Source: Gibbula magus
Taxonomy: Eukaryota > Mollusca > Gastropoda > Trochida > Trochidae
DNA: 64,000 nucleotides
Direction: 5' to 3'
Assembly: GCA_936450465.1 (NCBI GenBank)
Contig: OW388304.1
Location: forward strand, 13,610,708 to 13,674,707
Shown one piece after another: positions 31,001 to 46,010 of this stretch (its first letter is position 1; each line of letters opens with the position of its first letter). The notes under the pieces are model-generated. The model did not search any database. It was not told the DNA's origin and saw only the letters and a program-made list of their open reading frames with translations. Both the position numbers and the translations under genes were made by a program.

Positions 31001-34000
31001 AATTGGTTTATAAAAATTGTTTCCAAATTGGACTACAAAAGATCAATATTAATAAATATCTTAAAATTATGAAAACATTTAAATAATTTTTAAATTATTA
31101 AAGAAAAAACTTTTAAATATTCCATAGTTCCTTAATGTACTTTGTGAAGTTTACAAGAGGTGATTGTAAAGTATTGAGACTCATAAAGTGAAATTATGTA
31201 GCCTCTTTTTTCCATTCCTCGACATTCTTGTTTCCATAAAAATTCCACATCAGACAGGTCATCTCTATCACTAGCAGTGACTAAAAATTTGCAAGGACAT
31301 CAAATAAATGTTGTGATTAAGATATTACGGAAGAGTGCTACTTCATATGCCACTGTCAAGAGTAGGTCAGCTGAATTCAAACAGGGCAGAGACAGCATGT
31401 TCTGGTTATAACAATATAACGCATGATATGGTAAAAGTAGCCAAACAGCCTGATAAATGAATGGTGAAATAACTGAATGTTTCGCCGCTGGTGCAGTTGG
31501 CATTTTCCAGAAGCGAGTTCAATCCCTTAATTATCACTGAAACTTTGGAAATGAGGAGGGTTTCAGGTTGATCAAAAGTGGACAAGAGCAATCTGTCAGT
31601 GATCCATGACTGAGGGTTTCAAACTCTTCAGTACCCGACTTATTGCCCGATCAAACTTCCGTCAGTTTCCAACTCAAACAAATCTCTTTCTGGTTGGCAT
31701 TTTGATTCTGATGTTGACCTCATTGCCACTATGGGGTGTTTTTAAAGACACCAAACACAGAGACTCTAAAGTGCTACTACAGCGATGGCAGAATTGTAGG
31801 TGGGCTTTGTTGAGGAATATATCATTCTTTGTAAGCTTAGTAAAGTTCAATCACCCCTCGTAAAACATTCATTTATATGTATTTGTCATTGAATTGTAGG
31901 TGAAAATAAACAGTCATGCATTGGCACTGTTCTTAAGCAGATTGTTAACAAAACAGTTTTGATAGAAAAATTACCATATTTGATGTCTATAAATAGAACC
32001 ATATAATACTACTGTTTTCAATTTGCTTTATAAAAAGTTCAGTGAAAATGTGAAGTAGAAAGGCCCTTCAATAGAGATTTTATAACTTTGAGGATTTGTC
32101 TTCCAAAATAATAATGGGTTGATATACACTTATTCAAAAGAAACTGTCTTTCAATGTCATCAAATATGGTAATTCATGATCATTTAAAAATAAATATATC
32201 AAACTATAGTAAAACTAAACAAAGTATTTACTTTTTGGAAAAAAAATAACTCAAATATTGTTTGAAAATCTAAAATAAATTTCAAACTTTAGCAATTTAG
32301 AAAATCAATTTAAAAAATGTTTCGTTTCCACTTATGAACAGTGCACAAGGCCAAAGTTAGTTAGGCCAGAACAAAGCTTCTACCTGTCAGAATAGTGATC
32401 TACATAAGGTTGGTCATCACTATACCGCGACACGCTGCCCCGCGGCGAACTGCCGTAATGGGCCGGCGCGTCGGGGTAGTGAGATGGAAGATGATTCGAT
32501 GAAAACCTTGGGTCGCCTCTGGGCGAATCAGAGCGTTGATACGGTGATCCTCTTAAGTCCTCGACAGGTCGGTTTATCGACTGATATGTCGAGTAGTTTC
32601 CGTTTTGTTGTTCCTGGGGTAGCGTGCTATAGGAAGAGTGGTCTTCTATACGGGTTGGTATCTGCAATTAAATCGTAAATCATTTACATAAATATCGCTA
32701 ATTAGAAACAAGATATATTCTTTATTTTAACTTGATTTCCATTTACAAACAAAGACAAGGAAACAACGACCAAGTGAATTTCAGCACAGGAACCTGGGTA
32801 AGATTCTTATCACTGTCGTTCCTACCTTAGCCCCGCGGGGTCTGTTACTGCTGTTGCTGTGGAGGGACATGTGTGAGCCGTGGGGGGAGTGTTCTCGGTC
32901 GTACGACATATTGGGGTTGCCCCCTCCCCCTCCATAGCCCGAGCCCGGACCAGAGTTGTAGTGGGTACTGTAGGGGTCCTCATGCAGATAGTCCATCCTC
33001 CCGTCTTCACTGCAGAGACAAGGAGAAGAGGCATGAATAATGTTCTTAAAGAGAAGATTCTATTGGGAGAATCTGCCATTTTGTTCTTGGGTGGTACACG
33101 AAATGAGCTGTATTTTTTTCTAATTTTACAACAAGATATAAGGAGAAGTTGCATGAATCATGTTCTTAAAGAAAAGGTTTGATTGGAGAATCTGCCATTT
33201 GTTCTTGGGCGGTACATGAAATGATCTGTATTTTTACGAATATTTCAAGGAGAATAAGGATAAGTTGCATGAATAATATTCTTAAAATGAAGGTTCTTTT
33301 GGAGAATCTGCCATTTTGTTCTTGGGTGGTACATGAAATGAGCTGTATTTTTTTCTAATTTTACAACAAGATATAAGGAGAAGTTGCACAAATCATGTTC
33401 TTAAAGAAAAGGCTCTATTAAAGAAACTGCCATTTGTTCTTGGGTGGTACATGAAATGAGCTGTATTTTTACAAATATTTCAACAAGATATAAGGAGAAG
33501 TTGCATGAATGATAATTTTAAGAATCCATCTCAAATGATGTAGATTGATGTAAGACACACACTTGCAAATGTTCATGTTGCGTTCACAATAAGAGGAGTG
33601 AAATCTGCTTGGAATAGGCTCCAAATAGCAAATCAATGGTGGAACTGCAAGTAATTTCAATGCACCATTTCACCCAACCTTACTGCAATTGCTCAATAAA
33701 GCAGATAAGTTGAAGCTTCCCTTGCCTGATTTAAACCCAAATTTATAAAGGGGCTCTCACATGTTGAAATATAGATTAAATAAATTCTGATTTTTTGTTG
33801 TTTCCAAAATGGTCTTAAACAATTCACACAAGATGGCAAGTGATCATGCACTAGATGAAGAAAACATATCAATATTATTTCACTAAAAACATTTATGATT
33901 GTTATATAAAGATAACATTTTATATTTCTTTAAATAATTTCCCGTTATATGTAAAGACTAAATACAAACAGAAAAAAAAGGATGAAATAAAATGATTAAA

Positions 34001-37000
34001 AGTTAACAATTACAATATGTTAATTGTTAATTTATTACTCATCTAAGTTCCCTAAAATGTGAAAAAATATAATACAATACAGATAATACAATTGGATAAA
34101 ATATCAAATGAAAATATTGCATCATCCAACATGCATTAAAATCATGAATATTAGTCCTTTAAGACATTTCCTTAATGTTATCAAGGATAGAATTATTATT
34201 TTTTAACTTTACTAATTGAGATATGAATGAAAATAAAATCTATCCTGAATATCAAAATATTAACTAGACCAAAATGTTATGTTAAAGGGGCAGTATTTAG
34301 AAGGAATACTATCATTTGTGCATTCATGCTCATCATGAACCTAGAAATATGCATCGTTTGCTCTGTCAAGCAATTGCATCATAAACACACAAACAAAGTA
34401 AAAGACAAAAACTGTTATTTTGTTAGTTTAAACAGAAAAATATTGTTTTTTAAAGTATCAGCCCACATCAAACCGCACCACATTAGAGGCTGTAGAACGG
34501 GTTTTATTTCATACATTTGTATAACAGTGAATTTTGTTTCAACAAAACTTCCCCTGGTAGTCTTTGATCAGCATTTAGACGTGGCACACATGTAAATAAG
34601 AACAGGAAGATTTTCTGGATGACAACTTCTTAAATGTGAAAATACACAATGTTTCGGAGTATATACTCACTCCATCAGGTGGAATGATATGAAGGAATAT
34701 ACTCCGAAACGTTGTGTATTTTCACATTAAAGAAGTTATTATCCAGAAAATCTTCCCCTGGTAGTATTTTCCCTTCCTGACTGAGAGCAACTGTGGATTG
34801 ACAGAGGTTGGGTTAAGCTAAGGACCAGCACTGCAGGTTAGCAAGCAGAATAAGTTAAGCTTTGCACTTGTTTCACAGCATGGCAAGGGTTAAAGGATAG
34901 ATGAAATGCATTTTTCTCAAGAATGACAGATGATTACCTCTACGTATATTGTATATCGGAATCAATTGAGCATAAAATCGAGACAATATACACTTGCAAT
35001 TGATAATTAAGACGATTTTAATTCACCCATTTTAACACTATCGCAATTTGTTCGGCGAAACCTTTTGAAAATGCTCACTGAGGCGTGACTGTGATAAGCG
35101 ATAGACGGGGCGGCTAGATAGCTTCTCCGCCGATGTCTCGTTAATTAATTAATGATAATTATCACTGTCGCTAAATGAATTTATGAGGTGTATTACATCG
35201 CCAAAAAGACATGTTTATGTAATAATTGTGTAATTGTCATCTGCGGAATTACCTAGTTGGATATCTAAACATTCGATATATGGGAAATTTAAGTTGGTTT
35301 ATTGAAGATATCTTTGTGAAATTAACAATCAAAATGTTGCGAAATTACGTTGAATTGTGACTATCGCTGAAAATCAAATTCCTCCACATACGTCACAGAA
35401 GTCATCCCTTCACGGGTCACACCCCCGCAGACTTTCATTCTGGTCGCCGGGGCTAAATCAGGCGTTTTTTTAAAAAGCCGTATATAAGTAATTTATGGAC
35501 CGATTTCAGAAATTTAAAATCGAGCAATTGTCAAATTGACATCCCATTTTAATGAATCCGATTTGGACCATATGTCATTTCATCCATCCTTTAATGTTTC
35601 CTATATGCAGCCTGGCAATAGTCCTAGTTCCCCTGCGAGACAGCTTGTACCACTCTCTATCACTAACCTCAAAGCTGCTGCAATCATAGAATACTATAAC
35701 CTGGGGTACAATTTTATTGGAATTCAAATTAAGTATCATTTCTCTGGTTTTATGAGGAAATTTAACAAATTGCGATCACTTCAATGATTTATTCTTCCAT
35801 TTTGCAAGAAATCCCTACTAAATGAGACTTGAGTTCAATCTGCAAACAAATGAATACTCAACTCCAAAATAGCTAATAAAGTTGTTATTTAGCTGATTAT
35901 TAACAACAAATACAAAAAATTCACTTGGCATGAGTTTTATATCTGTAAATTGATTTAAGAGATAAGGAAAATTTCCCTAATAATCATGATATTATTGCTT
36001 GTTGTATCAATATTCAAGAAATTACACAAGGTTGTTCACATCTAGGCCTCCTTTAACCATGGTTCATACAGCCAAAACAGAATAAAATTCCAGTACTTTT
36101 CAAGGACTTTTCAAGGACATTTTACCATTTTTCAAGTACATATATTCGCAGAATTATTTATATCAATTATATTTTTAAAGCTTCCCACAGCAATAATTTA
36201 ATTACCCTTTTACAATGAAAGACAAATAACTTAAATATCAACACATACTTGAATTTAAAACATTGTCTGTGTTTGTCTTCTTTTAGTATCATTTTGAAAA
36301 AGTTGGACTTGTAGACGTTATTATTTCGATTTCACAGCCGCACGATGTTTTTCTCCTTTCATATTAAATTTCAGCCCGCTCTCTCTCATATTTCAAATGT
36401 CAAAATGGTACGATTGCAGTGTGCAGAAAGCCTTTCTCTTGTCACTAGATGGCTTTACCCAACTATAAACAGGATTGCTTAACCATTTAGCGTTGAAAAC
36501 GCACAAACCACGATTGCAACTTACAGATTTGACGTGTACGACAAAGTCAAGTGACATACCAAATTTCGGTTTCGATGCCGCCATTTTCCAAAGTGCACAC
36601 ATGCGAGAAAACTAACGACCAATCAAACGTTCAGGCTATGATTACGTCACGTACATTATGAATGAAAGCCTCGTTGTGATTTTACAACTCAATGAATTAT
36701 AGTATTATTTACAAATATGGAATAACTGTTAGATTATGCTAAACACGCAACATTTTACCGACATTGACACTTTTATTCACGATCAATACTTTTGGTTGAC
36801 ATTATTACATTTTATTGACATTCTTATGTCACTTTGAAGATCGATTTATTCAAGAATGAATGCAGAATATAATGAAAACATATGGCAGATTATTGCGTCA
36901 GAACGAGTGGATAATTATTTATGCGAACTCTCATTAGTGGATAAAAGGGTGTGTCATCGTTTCGAATTCTCATTGGCTGATATATTTGGTGACTCAATAG

Positions 37001-40000
37001 ACATACGACACTTACTTCCCAGTTCGAATCGAAGTATTTAGACACTTCAAAATGATACTAAAAGAGGAAAAACACAGACATTGTTACAAATATTTCATTT
37101 TTAACAGCTATCTTCAAATCGTTTGACCAGCAGTGGTTGGTATTTTTGGGCCAATGCAAACGCTGTGGAGTTGTTTCCATGCGCCATTTTTTTAATAAAG
37201 ATACTTCTGTGTTTTAGATTGTGATCGATGTCAGGGTATATTCCAGTACATTTTTGAAAATTTCAAGGACATTACCGCGAAATTCCAGTACTTTTTCAGG
37301 ACATTTAGTAAGCATTGTAAATTCAAGTACTTTTCCAGTATCAAAACAAAATTCAAGTACTTTTCCAGGCCCGTGCGAACCATGTTTAACCAATGGTCAT
37401 AATATTTTATTTTTCGAAGTCAATATACTTGTCCATCTTTTTCATTAAACAACAAGAAATAAATTATCAACATTTTCTAGAAAATTTGAAAAAGTAAAAT
37501 TCTTCAAAGGAATTTGGGTTGGTATAGTAACAAGTGACAAAACTCTTTGATAACCTCGATCCACTTCAAGAAGGGTTGGACAAGAACTAGCACCAGAAAA
37601 GCCCATAACATTTCTCTCCTGTTACTTAAAGAGTAGACTGAAACTGAAGTCTGTGATAGACCTATCACTTTAATTACTCAACAAAAATGTTCTTATTACA
37701 TAAAGGAAGGCAGCCTCAAAACAAAGTGAATTTCTCTGCCAAAACCTGTATTTACTGTTCAGGGGGATATCATGTGTATGCTTAAAAGTCAAGACTATTA
37801 CATTTCTAAGACAGAAACATTTCTAAGCAGAGATTTTTCAGATTTAAACAAGACATTTTCTCATATTTCTTTTCAAGCCTTTAAACAAACTTGACAAATG
37901 TTGATGATATATTTCCAGAGACATGGATCGAGCTATTGTATAATCAATGCTTCAGAAGCAGCTAGGTTGTTTTAACTTAGGAAACGATGACTTAATGAGG
38001 TCACAATGCTGTTCTAAAGTCGAAACTAAAACTTGTCAATGAAATGAATATTTCAATGAACAATGCTCATTTACTTTCTTAGAATTGCTTTTCAAAGTTT
38101 ATATGTGTATTTAGATAGCTAGACAGTGGACATCAATCGGTTTACAGTCTGACCTTCCACATTCTGACACTGACTGCTCCATCATAGAGAAGAAACAAAA
38201 ACTACCATGTAAATTACAGATCAACAAGATTAATTGGAACATTACTTGAGGAGTTGCTTATACAAGATTTTAAACCATCATTCATCAAAACCAGAAAAAT
38301 TGCCACAAATTTATTTCTAAATATCAAGTAAATTTACTTCGTAGTTATCTTATTAACTTCTAAATATAAAGTAGATTTACTTTGAAGTTCATTTACTTAC
38401 TCTAAATATCAAATAAATTACTTTGAAGTTCACAAATTTACTTAAAAGCATCAAGTAAATTTACTTTGAAGTTCACATATTTACTTCAAAGCATCAAGTA
38501 AATTTACTTTGAACTCAGGAATCAACATATTTACTTCTAAATATCAAGTAAAATTACTTTGGAGTTATCTATAACAGTTTATAAACTATCAAATCTTTAA
38601 ATCAACAATATGGCCCATATTTACAACAGATTATCAACAAAGATAATTAAAGATATTCCTTGTTGTTTGAGCAAGACATATTCCAATGAACCTATCATGT
38701 TAACTCACAGCATGTTTATCAAATAACCAAGCAAGATAGTCATTTGTTAAAGTTCTAAACTGAAATATCCCCAAATCATCACACATTTACATCAAACTAT
38801 CAAGTTATATAATAAAGCAATTCCAGGAAGACCATAAAGTGACAAATCCCTCAGGATGAGTTGCCAGAGGGAGATTCCTCTCTCCTGTTTATTGATATCC
38901 ATCGAGAGACACAGCCAAAATCTTCAGGAATTGTCACTGGTTGTAAACATATCAACACAGATAATGACGAACTAACGAGCGAACCAATTAGTGTCTTGCT
39001 ATATCTGTCTAAGAGGGGATAAACCAAAGCCCTTTTTGTTATTGTCTTGATATTTGTTTGTGGAAATATCACCAGAATTGTACAACTTGGATGTTTCCTT
39101 GTGAAGTGCTTTTGATGTGACAATATGAGCAAAGTTTGATTTAAGGGGGTCATTAGGCTTGCTCTGAGGGTTTTTTTCACTTATTTTTATTGGGAAGATA
39201 TTTTTTTTATGGAAATTCATCATGAGAATCATTCTTTGAGAGGCATTGTGAAGATGCCCTTTTTCAAAGTAACCAGTTGTTTCTGGAACACTAAGATTTG
39301 ATTTTATTCTGTACAGTTAAAGTCCAATTTTTTAAGACTTTGTTCATACTTTTTTTTTATTTTCTTACATATTAGATTGAAGATATTCTTCAAAGGCATT
39401 TAGAAGTCGGTGTGATAATACAAGAGACTATTGTGGATTACATTCAGGTGGATGAAGGGGCAAGGGGCAAGAAGTAGCCCAGAAACGTTGTGAGAAACAA
39501 ATAAAGAAGTTGTAATCCATAACAGTCTCCTGTATTATTAGATTGAAGTTACCAATATCATGCTTACAATTTTTATAACATTTCAATTTTATATTTAACC
39601 ATCAATTTTGCCAAAGCTTCATTTTTGGGTTTTACCCTAATTTCATTAATTATAACATGTCAGTTGCAGTTAATATTAATTAAGGGAGAAAGCCTATAGC
39701 ACTATTGTTGCTACAACGCTAAATTACATTTAAATCTTACTACAAAGAAGAGTTTTCTACTGCAGATAAAACTGATCAGTTTCTGGTGAAATTTGATTCA
39801 TTATTCTTGAACATTTTAGCAGTGAGTTTTTCTTTACTAGGGATAAAGAAGCAGGTAAAAGCACACCCTGCCCTACGACTCACACAAGAAGCAAGAAGGT
39901 AGAAGTACACCCTGCCCTACGACCAACACAAGAAGCAAGCAAGTAAAAGTACACCCTGTCCCACGACCCACACAAGATGGCCATGCCTGGCTCAAACACA

Positions 40001-43000
40001 TCGTATGAAGAGAACCCTTCTCAAAACATGCAAATATTTCTGCACATCACAGATTTGAATTTTTTATATTTGATGTTGCCAGATACCACTTACCTGGTAA
40101 ATACAGAGAGAACACAAACACAAGCACAAGTGCCTTGTTGTATCACATGTTTGCACAGTTTAATGTTGCAAATATTTATCAGCCATTTTTCTTTCTTTGC
40201 TGTATTGATATCTCAAATTATTTTTCCAAAGCTAAAGTAATGAATTGCGAATTATAGCACACCTTACTTTAGTTTAGAAATTAGGTGAAACTCAAATTTA
40301 ATCTGATGAGCTAAAAATGGCATTCAGACCCTTCTTTCACACAATGCAAAAGCAACATAAAAAGCAGGGCTACACGAAATAGCGAGAAAAAAATAATAAA
40401 TAAATGAAAACAAACCATACGTTAGTGACAGACTCAATGTGAAGAGAAGAAGCAGCAAATGAACTAGGCCAATCATTCCGTCGCGCACAAAAAACTAAAA
40501 TAATTTGCCTTACCGCACGTACCCAGTGTTCAGGGTCCCTCTGTCTTCAAGTTCTCGTCTGAAGAAAACAAAATAAAGGAACGTGCAGTGCATCAAAAGC
40601 AACAAATAAAGCAGATTTACCCAAAAATTGGGGAATTGGAAAAAAGAAGAAAATTAATATATGAAAGAATAAATCAAGATCTAATATTACAAATAAATAA
40701 AATAAAACAAATTTTAAATAGCTCAAAGAACACTTGTACTAATCTCAGATATTTGTATAAGTTTGAAGTTTTATAAATTCATGACATACAAATAATCCCA
40801 TTGCATAACTCAAATACATAACAACCTACATCCCAAAGGTCACACTGACCTAACACCTAAACATAATTATCCAGCTTGAAGAAATCAACATATACGCTAC
40901 AGAAAGGTTTACCAATACTACATGGCTCAAGAAGAGGACATTCTTTGTCAGTTATGAGAGGACTGTCTTTGTTCCCCATCCTTAGATGAAGTCATGTCTA
41001 AATACTGTCCCCACTTCACAACTCACCTCCCCTACAGGTAAAATCTCGTTAACTTCCTGGCAAGATAAATGCATTAGATCGTGACCTCATAACTCAGGTG
41101 TATTATTTTTAGGCAAGTTTTAATTCTTGCCACTATAAAGTACTGTTTTCTTGCTGCTTGCGCTTGTGGAATAATGGAATATTTTTTCATTGAATATGGA
41201 AATCACATAAGTATATTACACAATGACGGAAGACAAGCCACTAAAACAGCTCTGTCATTGTTGATAGTTGTCAAGAATGTCGAATAAATGCTTGGTTTTT
41301 AAAAATTATGGGGTGGTTCTAAAAAATCATAAGAAATCATGACTTAATTTACATGAATTATATAGATTAAAGAAATTGGAATCATATGGCACATTAAACT
41401 CTATAAAGAAAAGTGGATTTAGAAATCTAAATCATAATCAATATAAATCAGAAAGTGAATTCTAAATGGAAAATATTATTGAAAATATAATGTTTATATC
41501 TATTTCAATAAATTTGTGTTTAAAAACTATTTTCATATAACTGACAGAGGTGACATTGAGTATTTCAAGTATTTTGACCGACACACATCGTATGTGGCTG
41601 AGATTTTATTTCACTCCCAAATATAACCCATGAAAAACATATTAGAAATATTATTATGTGTTAATGTTACTTTTGTTAGTGAAAGGTTAGTGACATAATT
41701 GTAAAATCGAAACAATTGTTAATTATACTAGTTAAAGAAAAAATACTTTGAATTCATGTAATTTGCAAGTTATCTTACCTAAACATTCAAATTGAAAAGA
41801 GTTTTTTAAATTTATTTTTTAAATGCAGTAACATATCAATTTCCAAACCAAAGATAGAAAATTCATAATTCATAATAAATAAACAATATTAAAAACTCCC
41901 AATGAAATCATGAACTTATTCCTAATTCACAAAGTATTAAAAACTTCAAACCAACAAATGAAATATATTCCATTTGGATTAAGTTTAGTTTGATTTCTTG
42001 GTAAAATATATCTAATGATGTGACAAATAAACAAAACAAATCTCATCTCACAATACCTGTTCTTGATCTCAAGACCCATATCCAAAACGTGCACAATCGG
42101 AGTTGCTAAACGCAAATACGGGACCAAAATACACACTTTTTTATCACAAACTCAGGTGACTCAACCACCGAGTATTTAGTCCTAATTCTCTCCTGACGAG
42201 GTTTTTCCCACATGCAGGTGAAAGAAGGAAAATCACTTTGCCACCTGTCTGAATACCGATGTACCAGTATATGTAAATAGACAATGAAAGAACTTCAAGA
42301 GTTACCTCCCTTATGGGGATCATGTCAAAAGCTATAAGATTAGATTAGAATCCTGTTTTAAAGTCAACCAGTCAGAAATGCCTACATTGACAATGCAAAG
42401 TTAAACAAATCTCTACACGTTATCAGGTTGAAGGCATCACAATATCATCATATTAGTATTTTGATAAATAGTTTTTATAACCTTAAAACCAAGCAGTAAA
42501 GCATGACAGTTTATTGTGAAGTTGTATACGGTTTATACTTTGCTATACAAATGTTTAGCATTTCTATGTGAAAATAAAATTGAAAAGTTTCACTTTGATA
42601 TAGTCCCCAAATTCATGACAGCTGATTCACGATTTCAAATCATCGGTTCGACTTTCATGGGGTCAAGTCACTGAAGCGCGAGAGGGAAACAAGGTACGTG
42701 TTTATAGGTGAGGTCTGGTGTTACTCTCTTTGTCAGGAGAATAACACGGGAGTGGGGTTATATACTGTCAGTCTAGGAAATGCCATAGAAGGGACGACAT
42801 GAAAAGGTCTTGTGTGTGTTTTACATTAAAATAATTATTCTATAGATCATTTCAGTTTAGAATTATATTTTTCACATATTATATAATTATTCAATCATTT
42901 CATAACAAATTTTAGCAAAATATTATATATTTATTATATAATCACCACTCAATTAACAAATATTTTTAGCAATATATTATATATACTATTTAATCATCAA

Positions 43001-45965
43001 TCATTACTTAACAATTTAGCTATATAGTAAAAAATCATTTAATTATTCAGTTATCTCATAACACAAGGCAAACAGGATAAGGGTGGTATTTATTCAACAA
43101 AAATAATTCTGTATAAAGTGAACTTGATTTAATGTTGAAAGTGTCCCGAACACTTGTTAATTCAATGTGTCTAAACAAGTTACAACAATTTCAATATGAA
43201 CAAATTCAAGTAAATATTAACAATTATAGAGACAAAGTATTACCTTAAAGCTAAGTTAACATGTTTATCATTGACAACTTTTTAATGTTTTCGTTATCGC
43301 TTTGTGAGTGCTTTTCAAACACATAAGTCCTCAATAAATGACCTACATACCAGTAAACAATGTTATTCAGTCTTAATCATTTGTCAAAACGTAAGATAAC
43401 ATTGGCATGCATGTAACCCTTGTTATGTGAATCAGATTAATTCCGGAAGGACAAACTTTAGCCACCGAGCAATTCCTAGTCTGTAATCCAAACTCCTTAA
43501 ATTTTAAGAGCCTAGGCAAGTCTACAATAAGACTACAAATTACATCAATGACTACTTTTTATTTATTTTTTAATTTTTCAAAATTTGGAAATTTTACCAA
43601 AAATATTATTTATGAGACTTAATAAAAATGAAAGGTGTTAATCATTCATAATTCATAATTGTGTTGCATTTCAACATTTTCGTTTGATGATTTTTTTAAA
43701 AGTTCCTAAGTTTTACCCTCAGCTAATGATAGATATACCTGCAATATCAGGTAGGCATAAACTTGTCTTGCATGTTAAAAACATTTCTCGAGAGGTACGT
43801 GAGAGGTACATATGTATCATGTTTTTCCAGCCTGGTACATGAGTCCCTATCACCAGATCATTAGGTGAACAGCATCTATGGCTGGGTATATTATCAATTC
43901 TTGCTCGTCTGGATTCATACCTGGCAGGTAAAAACTCGTTAGGAACATGTGGTAAGTGTTCAGGTAGATTCCACACTGCTGTGAGCTTGCGAGGTATATA
44001 ATAGAGTGTGCCCAGTACATTAAGATATAATGGTGAGGAAAATATAATGTGATTTGTGTTTGGCTTTTTAGAGTCATGTTTCACTTAAACCATGGAATCA
44101 CATAAAGCCTGCAACACGATGGCGACTATGTATTGTGATGAAACCTGCAATGTAGACTCCATCTTGCATGTACAAATATTACATTATCAGTGAATTGGTT
44201 TGCAATATGAAGTGGTGAAGTTATATAGGTTAGAAGAAAGGATTGAGATATCACATTTTATGCTACAATGTCTTCCATTGTCAGAGGTTTGATTAAAAGA
44301 TGATCCCATTTTCTTCCTATATTTTCATTATTTTGTACATACATGAGCAGAAAAGAGACTAGGAAAAATAACTATTATTCAGATTTTTTAAAAATTATAT
44401 AAACATCAAGAAATAACTCAACATTCTCATAAATTAACCTGAAGCAAGCTGAAAATGTTGTCATAACAATCCATCATGTCATGGCAACCAGAAGGTTAGT
44501 ATGAAATTCTCAAATTATGATTCAAATTATATCAATAACGATTTAATTCAAATGTACATGTAATATATGTTCTCTTACAGCACTCGCCAACACATCTGAT
44601 GAATTTATCTTTTGAATGTGTAAATGATTAACTAATCTCAATGAATACCACCCAAAAGGAAACACCAGCAATGCTTCTATTGGTTGAGGCCCTTGCTAGA
44701 CATGAACCACAGTGAACTTTCCTTAGATGTATTGGTGACTATATAGAGAGAACATTACATGTACACTTAATAGCATGTTAAATACAGTCTAGTTTGTGAT
44801 TCAGAAAACAGATGGTGCACATGCAGTTGAATGAAGATGAGGATAATGTTTGGTAGTTGTTGGTTTAAGATGAATAGACAGAGGAAACAGGATATATAAT
44901 ATCTTGACAGACGAGAGACAGGAGGTGAGTGTTTCATTCATACTGGGGATAATATTGAACAAGGCATAACAAGGTTCAAGCACATGCATTCATGCAACAA
45001 TGGATGTCCCACAATTTTAATCCATCCTCGAGAAATGGATTTTTTCTGTTGTTTCTATGGCAACAGTTTAGTTCGATTCTGTCCGTATGTCATCTAGAAA
45101 TACCTTTTAATCAGCCATTTGTATTCAATGTCTTTTTTCTAGAAAAATATTCTGAAGTTTTCCGCATTTAAAATACTTTCAGAAGTGCTGCAGGATTTTA
45201 AGATCTCTACAGAGAGTTTGATGATGCTCCATGATAAAAGACTCTTTCAAATCAACATGAAGAAATATACAAAATTCCTCAGATTGTTTTGGAACCACAA
45301 GATTTGCTATCAAACATTATGAAAGCATTCACTCTTTTAACTTGCAAGAACAATAGAAAAATCCAAAAAATTTACCTATCTTTGAACATTTTTTACTATT
45401 GAAATGAGAGTTCATGCAGTTTTTTCTTTCAACTGACAGTCTTTAATCTCTAAGTTCTGTCATCATCTGCCGAATCCCCATTACTATTGAAATCAAAGAA
45501 CTTGAAATGTGGCAAAATTCATCCCACTCAACCCACTTCTGTCATAAAACATTTATTCACTTGAATTTTTTATTTATGCCATTTCAAGCTTTATAGCTTA
45601 GTTCAAACTTGTTCTGATGGAGAAAATCTGGAAAAATTGGCCCCATACAAGCTCCTAACTTATAATATTTCTATCACTCCTATCGGGCTGTCGTTTCAAG
45701 AGAGTCTCCTACAAGTCTCCGAGTCGATTTGAGGGAGTTCCGGACCCATACTCACAAGCAGGAGTCGAGGAGGTGTGAGCTCATTTTGGAGGTGTCGGCC
45801 AACTGGCTGGGGTCGTCTTCATAGTACGAGTTGTGTTGAGACGAGGGCTGACCTCGCCACATGTACGAATCATCAGCACTTGTCATGCTCCCACTGTCAC
45901 TACCTAGTCTAGGCTGAAATAGACAACACAACACCACGGGACCTATTAGTCCTTGCTACGTACTC

Positions 45966-46010
<45 letters not shown>

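Larger units (their letters stand above)
28144..32383 (-). other. Delta-catenin intron with mobile-element debris
   Basis: A 4.2-kb intron. It holds a SINE fragment (about 28800-28920), the TA-flanked inverted-repeat element (29011-30875) and a near-direct repeat of about 75 bases (GTTTCAAGTCTCCCCAG... at about 30213-30320). Open frames such as 31606-31863 show no recognisable domain or splice context. Confidence 0.7.
33761..40513 (-). other. Delta-catenin large intron (right-hand part)
   Basis: Part of the 7.5-kb intron between linker exons, lying beyond the array and SINE fragment. Apart from the listed foldback and hAT-like elements, it holds a degenerate repeat of about 50 bases at 38290-38580 (AAGTAAATTTACTTTGAAGTT) and short AT-rich unique sequence. 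A near-triplicate ACACCCTGCCCTACGAC...ACACAAGAAGCAAG repeat lies at 39850-39975. No exon seen. Confidence 0.6.

Noticed and set aside
42056..42115. Possible extra catenin exon (GLEIKNR, donor ACAG|GTATTG)
   Set aside because: The flanking exons at 40514 and 45756 already join in phase, and the encoded sequence does not resemble the family.
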